Positions 7,552 through 15,478 of a DNA stretch of 38,406 nucleotides are shown here, one piece after another (the first letter of the stretch is position 1; every line of letters starts with the position of its first letter). Position numbers and translations under genes: made by a program. The DNA is from Pirellulales bacterium. Lineage in GTDB: Bacteria; Planctomycetota; Planctomycetia; Pirellulales; JANQPP01. A model generated the notes under the pieces. The model ran no database searches and was not told the DNA's origin. It worked only from the letters and a program-made list of their open reading frames with translations. Location: positions 1 through 38,406 of the forward strand of contig JANQPP010000069.1 of assembly GCA_028289405.1 (NCBI GenBank), read 5' to 3'.

Positions 7552-9183
7552 CTAGCCCGAGTGATCGCCTTCTTGGCGGGTTTCCCGCTGATCGTTGGCG
7601 GGAACAGGGGGACCATCTGTTTTACGACCTTCCATACTCTGTAGTTCAGTATGCAATATATTCAAGAGCGCTTGAAAAAACGCCACGACCATGGGTCCTA
7701 CAAACACCCCAATCGGTCCTAGCGCCTGGATTCCGCCCAACACACTGAGCAAGGCAAGCAAAGGATGCAGGTTGGATTGCCCGTGCAGGATGAACGTTTT
7801 GATCACGTTGTCGATCGTGGAGACCACGCCGGCACCGTACGCCAACAGCAGCAGCCCAGCCAGAATACGCTCTTCGTAAAACATGACCCAAAGTCCGCAA
7901 GGGAACCATACGGCGGCCGCGCCCACGAAGGGCACCATGGCTAGCAGCATGGTCAGTACGGTGAGCAGAAACAGGCCGTTGAGACCCGCGAAGAAAAACC
8001 CAATCCCGGCCAGGATGCCTTGGGCAAACGCCGAGAGGAGTGTGGCGGAAACCACGGCCCGGCTTACCCGCTCGAACTCGTTGAGCAGCTCCTGTTCGTA
8101 GCGGTCATCCATGGGCGAGAGCCGCATCGCCGCCTGCAACAAGGCTGGCCCATCCGCCAGGAAAAAGAAGAGGGAAACCGTAATCACTACCAGCCCCAGC
8201 ATGATCTTTCCCAAGACCTGCCCGGTGCCGAGGGCCAACGGCTGCCACCAATTTTGCAGTCCATTTAACATCGCCGAGCGCAATTGATCGAGCTGGATTT
8301 CGGTAGGATTGGCCCATTCTTTCAACCAGGCCCACAGCGGCCCGCCGAGAAAGGTCTCCTTGAACGCCTGGTAATTCAGCCGTAGATCGTTGAGCGCCAA
8401 ACGGAACGCACCGGGGGAAGTGGCCTGCAGTTGATCGTCTTCGTTCAACAAGCCGTCGAGGCTCGCCTTGAGTTGCCGCGCTTCGGCGACAATGGGCGGC
8501 GGCGTCTCCTCTGGCGGCGGTTCCGCGTCGCTCTCTGGTGCGTTCTCACCTTCCGTGGCTGGAGGTTGTGGAATCTCGAAGGCATTCTCGTACGGAATGT
8601 CGTTTTGGAGCGTCAGCAATGTCTCGCGAAAATTTTTCAGTCGCTCAGCGGCTCTCGCCTGAAACTCCTCGCCCAACGGTACGGTTGGATTGGTTTGGGA
8701 CAGGTTCGACAACTCGTCGAGGATGACCTCCAATCGCCGCAGTTCGTCCGCGCGGGCCGGAGGCTCGGCATCATCGTCCAGTCCATCGCCGCCGTAGCGC
8801 AGGTCCAATCCCATTCTTTCGCGGAAACCGGCCAGCTTCCGCATCACGTTGGCATTGCCCGCGCGGGAGGTGAGGGAGTAGGCTTCCACCACGGCATTGA
8901 CGGATAATCCAATGGCCGGCACGAGCACGATCAGCAGGATCAGCGTGGTGGAGATGCTGGCGGCCAAATAATCACGCCCCTTGCATTCCTCCAGCACCCA
9001 GCGGTGCAAGGGCCGAAACATCACGACCAGCACCGCCGCCAAAAAGAGGGGCAAAATGAAGCCCGCGATAACCCGAAAGAACATGGCCGCCGCGAAGATC
9101 ACCGCCGCGAGTAAAATCAGAAAAGAGACCCACCGCGTGACGGTGGAAGCGGAGAGCATTTCGCGGTTCGGAGTTTTGCCCAT
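7552..9183 (-). CDS. AI-2E/PerM (UPF0118) family transporter with large acidic insertion
   Basis: The membrane core is that of the AI-2E transporter family (YdiK/PerM/TqsA). N-terminal helices come first (VTRWVSFLILLAAVIFAAAMFFRVI, in parts). The C-terminal half carries the family features: GIGFFFAGLNGLFLLTVLT, LAMVPFVGAAAVWFPCG and LSVLGGIQALGPIGVFVGPM. Family members export small molecules or act in osmotic/pH tolerance, so the substrate cannot be assigned. The product is about 543 residues from ATG 9183 (frame open to 9228), against about 350-400 usually. The surplus is an acidic, proline-rich soluble insertion of about 150-190 residues after the third helix. Start 9183 (MGKTPNREM) was preferred because it directly precedes the conserved hydrophobic N-terminus. 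It is divergent from the gene at 9429. Confidence 0.85.
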   Translation of the reverse strand: MGKTPNREMLSASTVTRWVSFLILLAAVIFAAAMFFRVIAGFILPLFLAAVLVVMFRPLHRWVLEECKGRDYLAASISTTLILLIVLVPAIGLSVNAVVEAYSLTSRAGNANVMRKLAGFRERMGLDLRYGGDGLDDDAEPPARADELRRLEVILDELSNLSQTNPTVPLGEEFQARAAERLKNFRETLLTLQNDIPYENAFEIPQPPATEGENAPESDAEPPPEETPPPIVAEARQLKASLDGLLNEDDQLQATSPGAFRLALNDLRLNYQAFKETFLGGPLWAWLKEWANPTEIQLDQLRSAMLNGLQNWWQPLALGTGQVLGKIMLGLVVITVSLFFFLADGPALLQAAMRLSPMDDRYEQELLNEFERVSRAVVSATLLSAFAQGILAGIGFFFAGLNGLFLLTVLTMLLAMVPFVGAAAVWFPCGLWVMFYEERILAGLLLLAYGAGVVSTIDNVIKTFILHGQSNLHPLLALLSVLGGIQALGPIGVFVGPMVVAFFQALLNILHTELQSMEGRKTDGPPVPANDQRETRQEGDHSG

Positions 9184-9428
9184 GGCACGAAAGGATTCAG
9201 GACTTGGACATCGCGTGCACACGCCCAACCGCGACGCGCGTTGTGTTCATCTGTCGTGGAATTGGCCCGCGACGTCAAGCGGCAGGCCGCGATTCTGGGC
9301 GAGAAAATCGCTCGGCGAATTCGTTTGGGACTTCTCCACCAGATAAACCGGCCCGTGAACCAACGACGAGACATCTTCTACTTCGCTAGAGCCGACGTTT
9401 TCTTGCGAACTGTGATGCAGCCTCAGCG

Positions 9429-10400
9429 ATGCGGAACCTCCCCAAAAAATGGCTGAAGTGGATATTGCAAGGGCTGGTGCTCGCACTGATTCTGTGGGGC
9501 GTGCGGCGGACCGTGCTCCAAGCCGTGGAGGACTTGCAAGGCTATTCCTGGCAAGCCCGATATGAATGGCTGGCTCTCTCTGGGTTGCTGTACCTGCTCG
9601 GTTATCTGCCGGCGGGTTGGTTTTGGCATCGTGTGTTGATCCGGTTGGGGCAACGGCCTCCCCTGTTGCAAACCTTGCGGGCCTACTACATCGGCCATCT
9701 GGGCAAATATGTGCCGGGAAAGGCGCTGGTCGTCGTGCTGCGGGCAGGGCTGTTGAAAGGCAGCGGCGTGGAGATTGCCGCCGCTTCGGTGGGCGTCTTC
9801 GCGGAGACGTTGACGATGATGGCCGTGGGGAGTTTCTTGGCCGCGCTAGTGATCGCGTTGCAATTCTCGGAACATCTCTGGATCGTGCTAGTGGCGATCG
9901 GGCTGATGATCCTCACGGGCCTACCCACGCTGCCTCCCTTTTTCGCCCGGTTGGCACGGCTGGCCGGATTGGGAAAGATTCCCGAAGCCACGCTGGAACG
10001 CCTTCGCTATCTGGATTGGACCACGCTCGCCGGTGGTTGGATCTCGATCGCGGCGGGCTGGGTCTGCTTGGCCTGGAGTTTGTGGGCCGTGCTGCGTGGA
10101 CTGGGCGTGGCCAACCTGCACCCCTGGTCGGACCTGCCCGTGCTGCTGGGCTGCGTCACCATTTCCGTCGTGGCGGGATTTGTTTCTCTGGTCCCGGGCG
10201 GGCTCGTCATTCGCGAGCTGTTCCTGCTAGAACTCCTCACTTCAAGCGGGGTCTCTGAAGCACAAGCTCTGGTGGCGGCGACGGTCGCGCGGCTAGTGTG
10301 GTTGGTGGCGGAAGTCGTCCTATCCGGTATCCTATACACCATGCGCCCCCCGACCCTTCGCGAAATCACCACAGCGGAACCGCCTCCATCTCGCTCATGA
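9429..10400 (+). CDS. Lysylphosphatidylglycerol synthase TM region / UPF0104 family membrane protein
   Basis: A 323-residue polytopic membrane protein with about eight hydrophobic helices. It resembles the YbhN/AglD/MprF-flippase family (PF03706): AYYIGHLGKYVPGKALVVVLRAG is the typical central motif, where YIGKYVPGK-type loops and a following Arg are conserved, and GFVSLVPGGLVIRELFLLELL is the typical C-terminal motif. Members are found beside glycosyltransferases in envelope-glycan gene sets and may flip or modify lipids. The stop overlaps the ATGATG start of the downstream GT2 gene by a few bases, so the two are translationally coupled. No clear ribosome site precedes ATG 9429. Confidence 0.85.
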   Translation: MRNLPKKWLKWILQGLVLALILWGVRRTVLQAVEDLQGYSWQARYEWLALSGLLYLLGYLPAGWFWHRVLIRLGQRPPLLQTLRAYYIGHLGKYVPGKALVVVLRAGLLKGSGVEIAAASVGVFAETLTMMAVGSFLAALVIALQFSEHLWIVLVAIGLMILTGLPTLPPFFARLARLAGLGKIPEATLERLRYLDWTTLAGGWISIAAGWVCLAWSLWAVLRGLGVANLHPWSDLPVLLGCVTISVVAGFVSLVPGGLVIRELFLLELLTSSGVSEAQALVAATVARLVWLVAEVVLSGILYTMRPPTLREITTAEPPPSRS

Positions 10401-11446
10401 TGCACGATTCCGCGACACCAATCGCCAGCACGGCTCCGGACCTGGAGACGCCCCAGGCCGAAAGTCCGGGCCAGCACCTCTCTATCGTGATTCCCGTTTT
10501 CAACGAAGAAGCCAGCTTGTCGCTGCTCCGTCAGGAAATCGGCGAGGTCTCCCGCCAGCACGGCTATAACCCGCAAATCGTGTTCGTGGACGATGGTTCC
10601 ACAGACGAATCGTGGAACGTGATCCGCAAGCTGGCGGAGCGAGATGAAGGCGTGCAAGGCATTCGCTTTCGGAGAAACTTCGGCAAGGCGGCCGCGCTGA
10701 GCGCCGGCTTCGCCGCCGCGAATGGCCAATTCGTAATGACGCTCGACGCCGACCTGCAAGATGATCCGCATGAGATTCCCCATTTCCTGGCGAAAATGGA
10801 AGAAGGCTTGGACGTGGTAAGCGGCTGGAAGAAGGTCCGCCACGATCCATGGCATAAAGTTCTTCCCTCGCGTCTGTTCAACTGGCTTGTGAGCTGGATC
10901 AACGGGGTCCGCCTGCACGACCACAATTGCGGGATGAAGTGCTATCGTCGCGAAGTGCTCGGCGAGGTGCATCTGTATGGAGAGCTGCATCGCTTCGTCC
11001 CGGTGCTGGCGGCGGCACGAGGCTTCCGCGTGGGGGAACTCGTGATCCAACACCGCGCCCGGCGGTTCGGCAAATCCAAGTATGGCGTAAAGCGCTTCGT
11101 GAAAGGTTTTCTGGACCTGCTCACCGTGAAGTTTCTGACCGGCTTCGGCCAACGTCCCCAACACCTGCTGGGCGCGTTCGGCTTGATTTGCTTCCTCGCC
11201 GGCGGATTGGCTCTGACCTATTTGGCCGCCAGTTGGGCCTGGATTATGCTTCAAGGAGGGGATCCGCAACTGCATCGCCGGCCCCTGGTGGTCTACTCCA
11301 TGGGGGCTTTACTGCTCGGCGCCCAATTGCTATCGATGGGTTTCCTCGCTGAATTGATGACCGCTTATGCCGTGCGGGACCTGCCCACGTACTCCGTCGC
11401 GGAGCGCACTCCCGAACACGCCTCCTCTCGCACCACGTCCTCATGA
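10397..11446 (+). CDS. GT2 glycosyltransferase (dolichol-phosphate-mannose-synthase-like, polyprenyl-phosphate sugar transferase)
   Basis: The 349-residue product has the GT-A fold signatures of the DPM1/ArnC/GtrB group: SIVIPVFNEEASLSLL, VFVDDGSTDESW, RRNFGKAAALSAGF and the metal-binding LDADLQDDP. After the catalytic domain, HNCGMKCYRREVL and RRFGKSKYG are typical of this group. Two C-terminal hydrophobic helices (about residues 255-320) should anchor it in the inner membrane. It likely charges a polyprenyl phosphate with a sugar on the cytoplasmic face, providing a donor for GT39-type enzymes such as the next gene. The start is ATG 10397 or 10400, in overlap with the previous stop (10398-10400). 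Its own stop overlaps the next start as ATGA. Confidence 0.9.
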   Translation: MMHDSATPIASTAPDLETPQAESPGQHLSIVIPVFNEEASLSLLRQEIGEVSRQHGYNPQIVFVDDGSTDESWNVIRKLAERDEGVQGIRFRRNFGKAAALSAGFAAANGQFVMTLDADLQDDPHEIPHFLAKMEEGLDVVSGWKKVRHDPWHKVLPSRLFNWLVSWINGVRLHDHNCGMKCYRREVLGEVHLYGELHRFVPVLAAARGFRVGELVIQHRARRFGKSKYGVKRFVKGFLDLLTVKFLTGFGQRPQHLLGAFGLICFLAGGLALTYLAASWAWIMLQGGDPQLHRRPLVVYSMGALLLGAQLLSMGFLAELMTAYAVRDLPTYSVAERTPEHASSRTTSS

Positions 11447-13101
11447 CTGAATACCAAGACCCGGCGCAAGCTGCCCTGCGCCGCAGCATTTACTTCATTC
11501 TCATCGCGCTTAGCCTGGGCCACGTGGCCGGGCGGATCTTGGCCGTGAACTCCGTCGACTTCGAGCGGCTGGAGCGCTACCTGCATTCCCAAGGCCGTGA
11601 AGACAAATTCCTGCAGCGCCCATTTCTTAGCGCGAATGACCGTAGCCGGTGGGCCACGGTCCGTGCGCTGGTGGAGCACGGCACCTACGAAATCGACGAG
11701 ATCGTGAGCCAGCCGAACTGGGACACGATCGACATGGTGCAGCATTTCAATGCCGACGGCGAACTGCGGCTCTATTCCAGCAAGCCGACGCTTTACCCCA
11801 CGCTGCTGGCCGGCGTCTATTGGGTGATCCATCGCGCCACCGGTGCCACGCTGGGCACGCATCCCTACGAAATCGGGCGGGGCTTGCTGCTCGGCGTGCA
11901 TCTCACGCTGCTGGCCATTTACTTCTGGTGCCTGGCACGACTCGTGGAGCGCTTGGGCCGGTCGGATTGGTCGCGGATCTACGTCTTCGCGGCAGGCGCT
12001 TTCGCCACGTTTTTGACCACTTTCGCCATCGTGATCAATAACCATCTCGTGGCGGCGGCCAGTGTCGCGGTCACGCTGGAGATGTTGGCCCTCGCCATTT
12101 GGGATGAGCGCCGAGGCTGGTGGATTCCTGCCCTGGGAGGATTGGCGTCCGCCTTCGCGGCGGCCAATGAACTGCCCGCCCTCTCCTTTTTCGCCCTGTC
12201 CGCCGTGGCCTTCTGTTGGCATCAGCCGTCGCGATTTTTCCTCGCCTTCCTACCGGCGTCACTGCTCGTCGTGGCCGGCTTCTTCGGCACCAACTACTCC
12301 GCGCACGACACGTGGCGTCCTCCCTATGCCCACCGAGAGGACGGCCCCTTGGTGACGACGTTGGAGGACGCGAAAGTCGTCGAAAAGCTGGACGCGGGGG
12401 AAGTCCCCGACGCGGTGCGCGAAAAACTCACCGAGAGGGGTAACACACTGTCCGAAAATACGAATGTCGATATCGTGCAGCCGGGTGAGCGCTGGCATCT
12501 GTTGGACATGGACGCAGCGAAGAAATTTACCCTCGTCCACGAGGGAGGCCGGCTCGCCGTGCACGAGTTCGACAATTGGTACGATTACACCTACCAGCGC
12601 GGCACGCGGACCATCGAAAGTTACTGGCGGACCCGCGAAAGGCGCTCCAAGATCGACCAAGGGGAGGACGACGCCGGCACCTACGCCCTTCACTCCCTGA
12701 TCGGGCACCATGGGGTGTTCTCCCTCACGCCGATGTGGCTGCTGTTCCCCGTGGGCCTGCTGCTGTGGCTGTTTTCGGGCTCTCGGCGGCTGATGTGGTT
12801 TTCCCTGGGGATTGCCGCCATGACGATCGTGTGCATCGCCTTTTATCTGCGCCAACCGGTCGATTCCCGCAATTACGGCGGCATGACCAGCGGCTTCCGC
12901 TGGCTTTTCTGGTTCGCGCCGTTGTGGCTCTTGGCCCTGCTGCCGATTTGTGACCGCCTAGCCAAAAACCGCATCGGGCGGGGGTTCGCGCTGCTCTTGC
13001 TGTTGGCCTCCGCCTGGTCGGTGAGCTTCCCCACTTGGAATCCCTGGACGCATCCCTGGCTCACGAAGTTTTTGATCTATCTCGAAGTCATCGAAATGTA
13101 A
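11443..13101 (+). CDS. GT39-like polytopic membrane protein, probable glycosyltransferase
   Basis: The 552-residue product has an N-terminal helix, a soluble segment with SRWATVRALVEHGTYEIDEI and LRLYSSKPTLYPTLLAGVYW, then about eight further helices. A large soluble loop (about residues 280-420) lies before the last helices. The segment in which a dwelling on W..IDMV precedes YSSKPTLYP is the pattern of planctomycete GT39-like proteins, where SSKPPLLP-type loops follow the catalytic acidic region. I infer a polyprenyl-phosphate-sugar:acceptor transferase working on the periplasmic side and fed by the GT2 enzyme encoded just upstream. The ATG overlaps the GT2 stop by four bases (ATGA). The acceptor is unknown. 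Confidence 0.72.
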   Translation: MTEYQDPAQAALRRSIYFILIALSLGHVAGRILAVNSVDFERLERYLHSQGREDKFLQRPFLSANDRSRWATVRALVEHGTYEIDEIVSQPNWDTIDMVQHFNADGELRLYSSKPTLYPTLLAGVYWVIHRATGATLGTHPYEIGRGLLLGVHLTLLAIYFWCLARLVERLGRSDWSRIYVFAAGAFATFLTTFAIVINNHLVAAASVAVTLEMLALAIWDERRGWWIPALGGLASAFAAANELPALSFFALSAVAFCWHQPSRFFLAFLPASLLVVAGFFGTNYSAHDTWRPPYAHREDGPLVTTLEDAKVVEKLDAGEVPDAVREKLTERGNTLSENTNVDIVQPGERWHLLDMDAAKKFTLVHEGGRLAVHEFDNWYDYTYQRGTRTIESYWRTRERRSKIDQGEDDAGTYALHSLIGHHGVFSLTPMWLLFPVGLLLWLFSGSRRLMWFSLGIAAMTIVCIAFYLRQPVDSRNYGGMTSGFRWLFWFAPLWLLALLPICDRLAKNRIGRGFALLLLLASAWSVSFPTWNPWTHPWLTKFLIYLEVIEM

Positions 13102-13117
13102 CGAAAACGGTATATCC

Positions 13118-13582
13118 ATGTCCGCCGAGTTGTTCAAGAAGCTAGCCGGTTCCTGGGAAGGGACCTGCCGTACGTGGTTCGAGCCGGGAAAGCTGGCGGA
13201 CGAATCGCCGGTCCAAGGCGAATTCCGGCCCGTGCTGGAGGGCAAGTTCTGGCGGCACACCTACACCGGCACGATGCAGGGGCGGCCTCGGCTGGGGGAG
13301 GAATTGCTCGCCTTCAACACGATCACCAAGAAGTTTCAGGCCGCCTGGTTCGACAGCTTCCACATGAACTACGCGATTATGTTCTCCGAAGGAGAGGCCA
13401 CCGGCCACGGCTTCGCCGTCACCGGCAGTTACGACGCGGCGCCCGGCACGCCCCCTTGGGGCTGGCGAACCGAGTATGCCTGGCAAGACGACGGGCAGCT
13501 CGTGATCACCGCCTTCAACATCTCCCCCGACGGCCAAGAGGCCAAAGCGGTCGAGACGACCTACCGCCGGCTTGCTGAATAG
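13118..13582 (+). CDS. DUF1579-like protein
   Basis: A 154-residue soluble protein without signal peptide. KKLAGSWEGTCRTWFEPG at the N-terminus, LEGKFWRHTYTGTMQGRP in the middle and the LAFNTITKKFQAAWFDSF repeat of beta strands are characteristic of the DUF1579 family of small beta-barrel-like proteins. Their function is unknown. It starts 16 bases after the stop of the GT39-like gene and could be the last gene of that transcript, but nothing in the sequence ties it to glycan work. A short T-tract hairpin lies about 75 bases downstream. Confidence 0.8.
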   Translation: MSAELFKKLAGSWEGTCRTWFEPGKLADESPVQGEFRPVLEGKFWRHTYTGTMQGRPRLGEELLAFNTITKKFQAAWFDSFHMNYAIMFSEGEATGHGFAVTGSYDAAPGTPPWGWRTEYAWQDDGQLVITAFNISPDGQEAKAVETTYRRLAE

Positions 13583-13654
13583 TGTAGACTTCTCAACTGC
13601 TGCTGTGATCCTCGCCTTCTGTTCGTGCCCCAAGATCGTATTCTGGCGAGAAAC

Positions 13655-13677
13655 AAAAGACTCATTTAGTCTTTTTT
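13655..13677 (+). terminator. Intrinsic-terminator-like hairpin between convergent genes
   Basis: AAAAGACT (13655-13662) can pair with AGTCTTTT (13668-13675) around the loop CATTT, and the T-run continues to 13677. It lies between the plus-strand DUF1579-like gene and the minus-strand PIN gene. Because the stem itself is A/T-rich at its base, it could serve transcripts from both sides. Only two extra T follow the stem, so strength is uncertain. Confidence 0.5.
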
Positions 13678-13696
13678 GGGGCCGCTCATAGTGCCT

Positions 13697-14266
13697 CTAT
13701 TTTTTCTTTGGCCGCTTTTTCACCTTGGGAATTCCTGGGTACTCGCCTCGTTCTATTTCTCCTTTGACCCACATTCCCTCTAGGCTGTGCGGTCTGTCCG
13801 GAAGCGGGCGCGCATGAATCAAGTTAGCAGCGAGTTTCCTGCATTGATCATCGTTACTGTAGAATTCAGTAGCGCCTGCTGCTACTGCGGATGCGATGAT
13901 CATCGCATCCGCTTTTAGGACGTGCCGTTCTTTGTATTGATGATCACGAGGCAGTTTTTTGTGTTTCGCCCATAGATTGGCCGCGATTGATGCGGCGTGA
14001 ATGTCAAAAGTCGGACAGACAAATTGCTCCTGTAGTGCGTCAATCATTTTGTGAGCTTTAGACGGAGAAACTGGAACGAGAATTTCAGATATCGCCACAG
14101 TCGGTAAGATTATCGTGGCACCGCTGTTCGCCAATTGATCGAGAAGAAGCAGTGAGCGAACGCGAAAGTTCTCGGTTTCTTCGCTTTTCTTTGCTTTGTT
14201 TTCTGGAACTATGCCGGCATACACCAGAATCATGGAGTCGATACCAGCTACTGCACTCACGCTCAA
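13697..14266 (-). CDS. PIN-domain protein (predicted ribonuclease)
   Basis: The 189-residue product has the spaced acidic residues of PIN-domain RNases: D10 in GIDSMILVYA, E61 in AISEIL, D120 in KADAMIIASA, and D139/D140 in YSNDDQ. VapC-type toxins and related RNases use this set to bind metal and cut RNA. It is longer than a classic VapC (about 130 residues), with a C-terminal tail rich in K and P. The start is TTG 14266, overlapping the TGA stop of the upstream 268-aa gene as TTGA, so the two are coupled. Codons are visibly more A/T-rich than in the neighbouring genes, hinting at transfer. Toxin activity is not shown by the sequence alone. Confidence 0.8.
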   Translation of the reverse strand: MSVSAVAGIDSMILVYAGIVPENKAKKSEETENFRVRSLLLLDQLANSGATIILPTVAISEILVPVSPSKAHKMIDALQEQFVCPTFDIHAASIAANLWAKHKKLPRDHQYKERHVLKADAMIIASAVAAGATEFYSNDDQCRKLAANLIHARPLPDRPHSLEGMWVKGEIERGEYPGIPKVKKRPKKK

Positions 14267-15069
14267 ACCTCTCGGATGTACGACTCTGGATCAGGGATGC
14301 TGTCCCAGGCGTCCAATCCAGCACGCCTTAACATTTCGATGGTGGCTTTCGGGTTGCTGAATCCCGGTTTTTTGAAGTCACGGATCGTGAATTTATAGAT
14401 GTACCATGTGCGATGTATCCAAGTGGCGGTACCAGTTGCAGCAATGTTTTCGTATAGATGCTTACCCAATTCTCGCGCCAGCTTCGGTTTATCCGATTCG
14501 ACATTGCAATAAAGCAAAGGCTTTCTATTCGGCATACGGAGCAGGCACTTTGTCTGCGTCGCCCCACCAACTCTTTCTACCCTTCCAATGACGGTTGTTT
14601 CTCCCGTTAACAGCAAACGCTTTGAAAGTCTGCTGAAATCATCTTCATCCACGGCAAATACCGGTGAGTTTCGGTTTCTGTCGTAATATACTTCCAGGCG
14701 GCAGCCAATGCTTCTCGCGGCCTGGCTGAGCGTTTCGATGGGACGAAATGCGGTCACCATCAAGTCGTCTTCCGTTTGTGTTTGGTCTAAGCCAGAAAGC
14801 ATAACACCAACTTGGGTGAGATTGTGTCGTGCTTCGTCTGGTGCACGCGAAACGCAACTATACACAGCGGATCCTCGGCGAATTTGTAATAGGCCAATTA
14901 TCTGCTCATTTGGAATATGCCGCGATTGTGACGGATCTCTTCCGCTCGCAAGATTTTGGAGAGCTGTCAAGACTTCACTCACGACATGCACGGGTATTTT
15001 TTCTGGGACGAGTCCGGGTCCAACAAACCTCACTTCGAATGTCGGATCGGGTTTTTTCGGCTTTGGCAT
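14263..15069 (-). CDS. Uncharacterised 268-aa protein paired with the PIN gene
   Basis: I do not recognise a named family. The product is soluble, with no signal peptide or membrane helix. The N-terminus (FEVRFVGPGLVPEKIPVHV, then a helix VSEVLTALQNLASG) looks like a small alpha/beta domain. The middle has RGSAVYSCVSRAPDEARHNL and a probable second domain from about residue 150 (LTGETTVIGRVERVGG, CLLRMPNRKPLLYCNV). The C-terminus, from about 225, contains YKFTIRDFKKPGF. ATG 15069 is preceded by GAGGT. The stop is inside the start of the PIN gene, the tight arrangement expected of a toxin-antitoxin or other two-part module. An antitoxin or RNA/target-recognition role would fit but is only an inference from context. 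Confidence 0.75.
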   Translation of the reverse strand: MPKPKKPDPTFEVRFVGPGLVPEKIPVHVVSEVLTALQNLASGRDPSQSRHIPNEQIIGLLQIRRGSAVYSCVSRAPDEARHNLTQVGVMLSGLDQTQTEDDLMVTAFRPIETLSQAARSIGCRLEVYYDRNRNSPVFAVDEDDFSRLSKRLLLTGETTVIGRVERVGGATQTKCLLRMPNRKPLLYCNVESDKPKLARELGKHLYENIAATGTATWIHRTWYIYKFTIRDFKKPGFSNPKATIEMLRRAGLDAWDSIPDPESYIREV

Positions 15070-15264
15070 TTGACCTCAACCTTGAAACTATTCGGCCCGT
15101 AGATGCCGTCTGGTTTTGTGAGTGAAGATTCGACTGAATGCTTTTTGGCCGCTTTGCTTTCCGCCAATTCTAGAGTGCGGCCCGTGCCTTGGTGACGAAG
15201 CAGCCTTATATCCTGCCGTAACGATGCGAGGGCTCGCGAATGGGTTCAATTCGCGTTCTCTCCG

Positions 15265-15444
15265 CTAGCGTTTTCGTTTAGCCGCCCTCACGAGTGTTTC
15301 CCGTGCCCACGCGGACATTTTCTTGCCGCTTGCCCAGGCCGCGGCTTCGCACGCCGTCTTCTCGTCTTCGGTTAACCGGATTTGGACGACATGTGACTTG
15401 CGATCGCCCGGCGATTTTATCGGTGCTCCACGTTTCTTGTCCAT
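15265..15444 (-). CDS. Small ribbon-helix-helix-like protein
   Basis: The 59-residue basic product from ATG 15444 reads GAPIKSPGDRKSHVVQIRLT, then EDEKTACEAAAWASGKKMSA and WARETLVRAAKRKR. A strand followed by two helices, with SAWARETL at the second helix, is the pattern of ribbon-helix-helix DNA-binding proteins, including mobilisation-type and antitoxin-type members. It lies about 195 bases upstream of the 268-aa/PIN pair on the same strand and may belong to that island. The start has no ribosome-binding site. A promoter-like pair sits so close that the message could be leaderless. The frame extends to 15462 with a TTG. Confidence 0.6.
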   Translation of the reverse strand: MDKKRGAPIKSPGDRKSHVVQIRLTEDEKTACEAAAWASGKKMSAWARETLVRAAKRKR

Positions 15445-15450
15445 GCCGAA

Positions 15451-15478
15451 AGTGTAGTGCAAAAATACGCTTGACCAA
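15451..15478 (-). promoter_or_regulatory. Possible promoter of the ribbon-helix-helix gene (leaderless arrangement)
   Basis: On the minus strand TTGGTC (15478-15473) and TACACT (15456-15451) are separated by 16 bases, close to a sigma-70-type promoter. The expected start of transcription would fall at or next to the ATG at 15444. Found by eye; such matches also occur by chance in A/T-rich DNA. Confidence 0.3.

Noticed and set aside
10007..11275. 422-codon open frame on the minus strand
   Set aside because: Antisense to the UPF0104 and GT2 genes, no supporting features.
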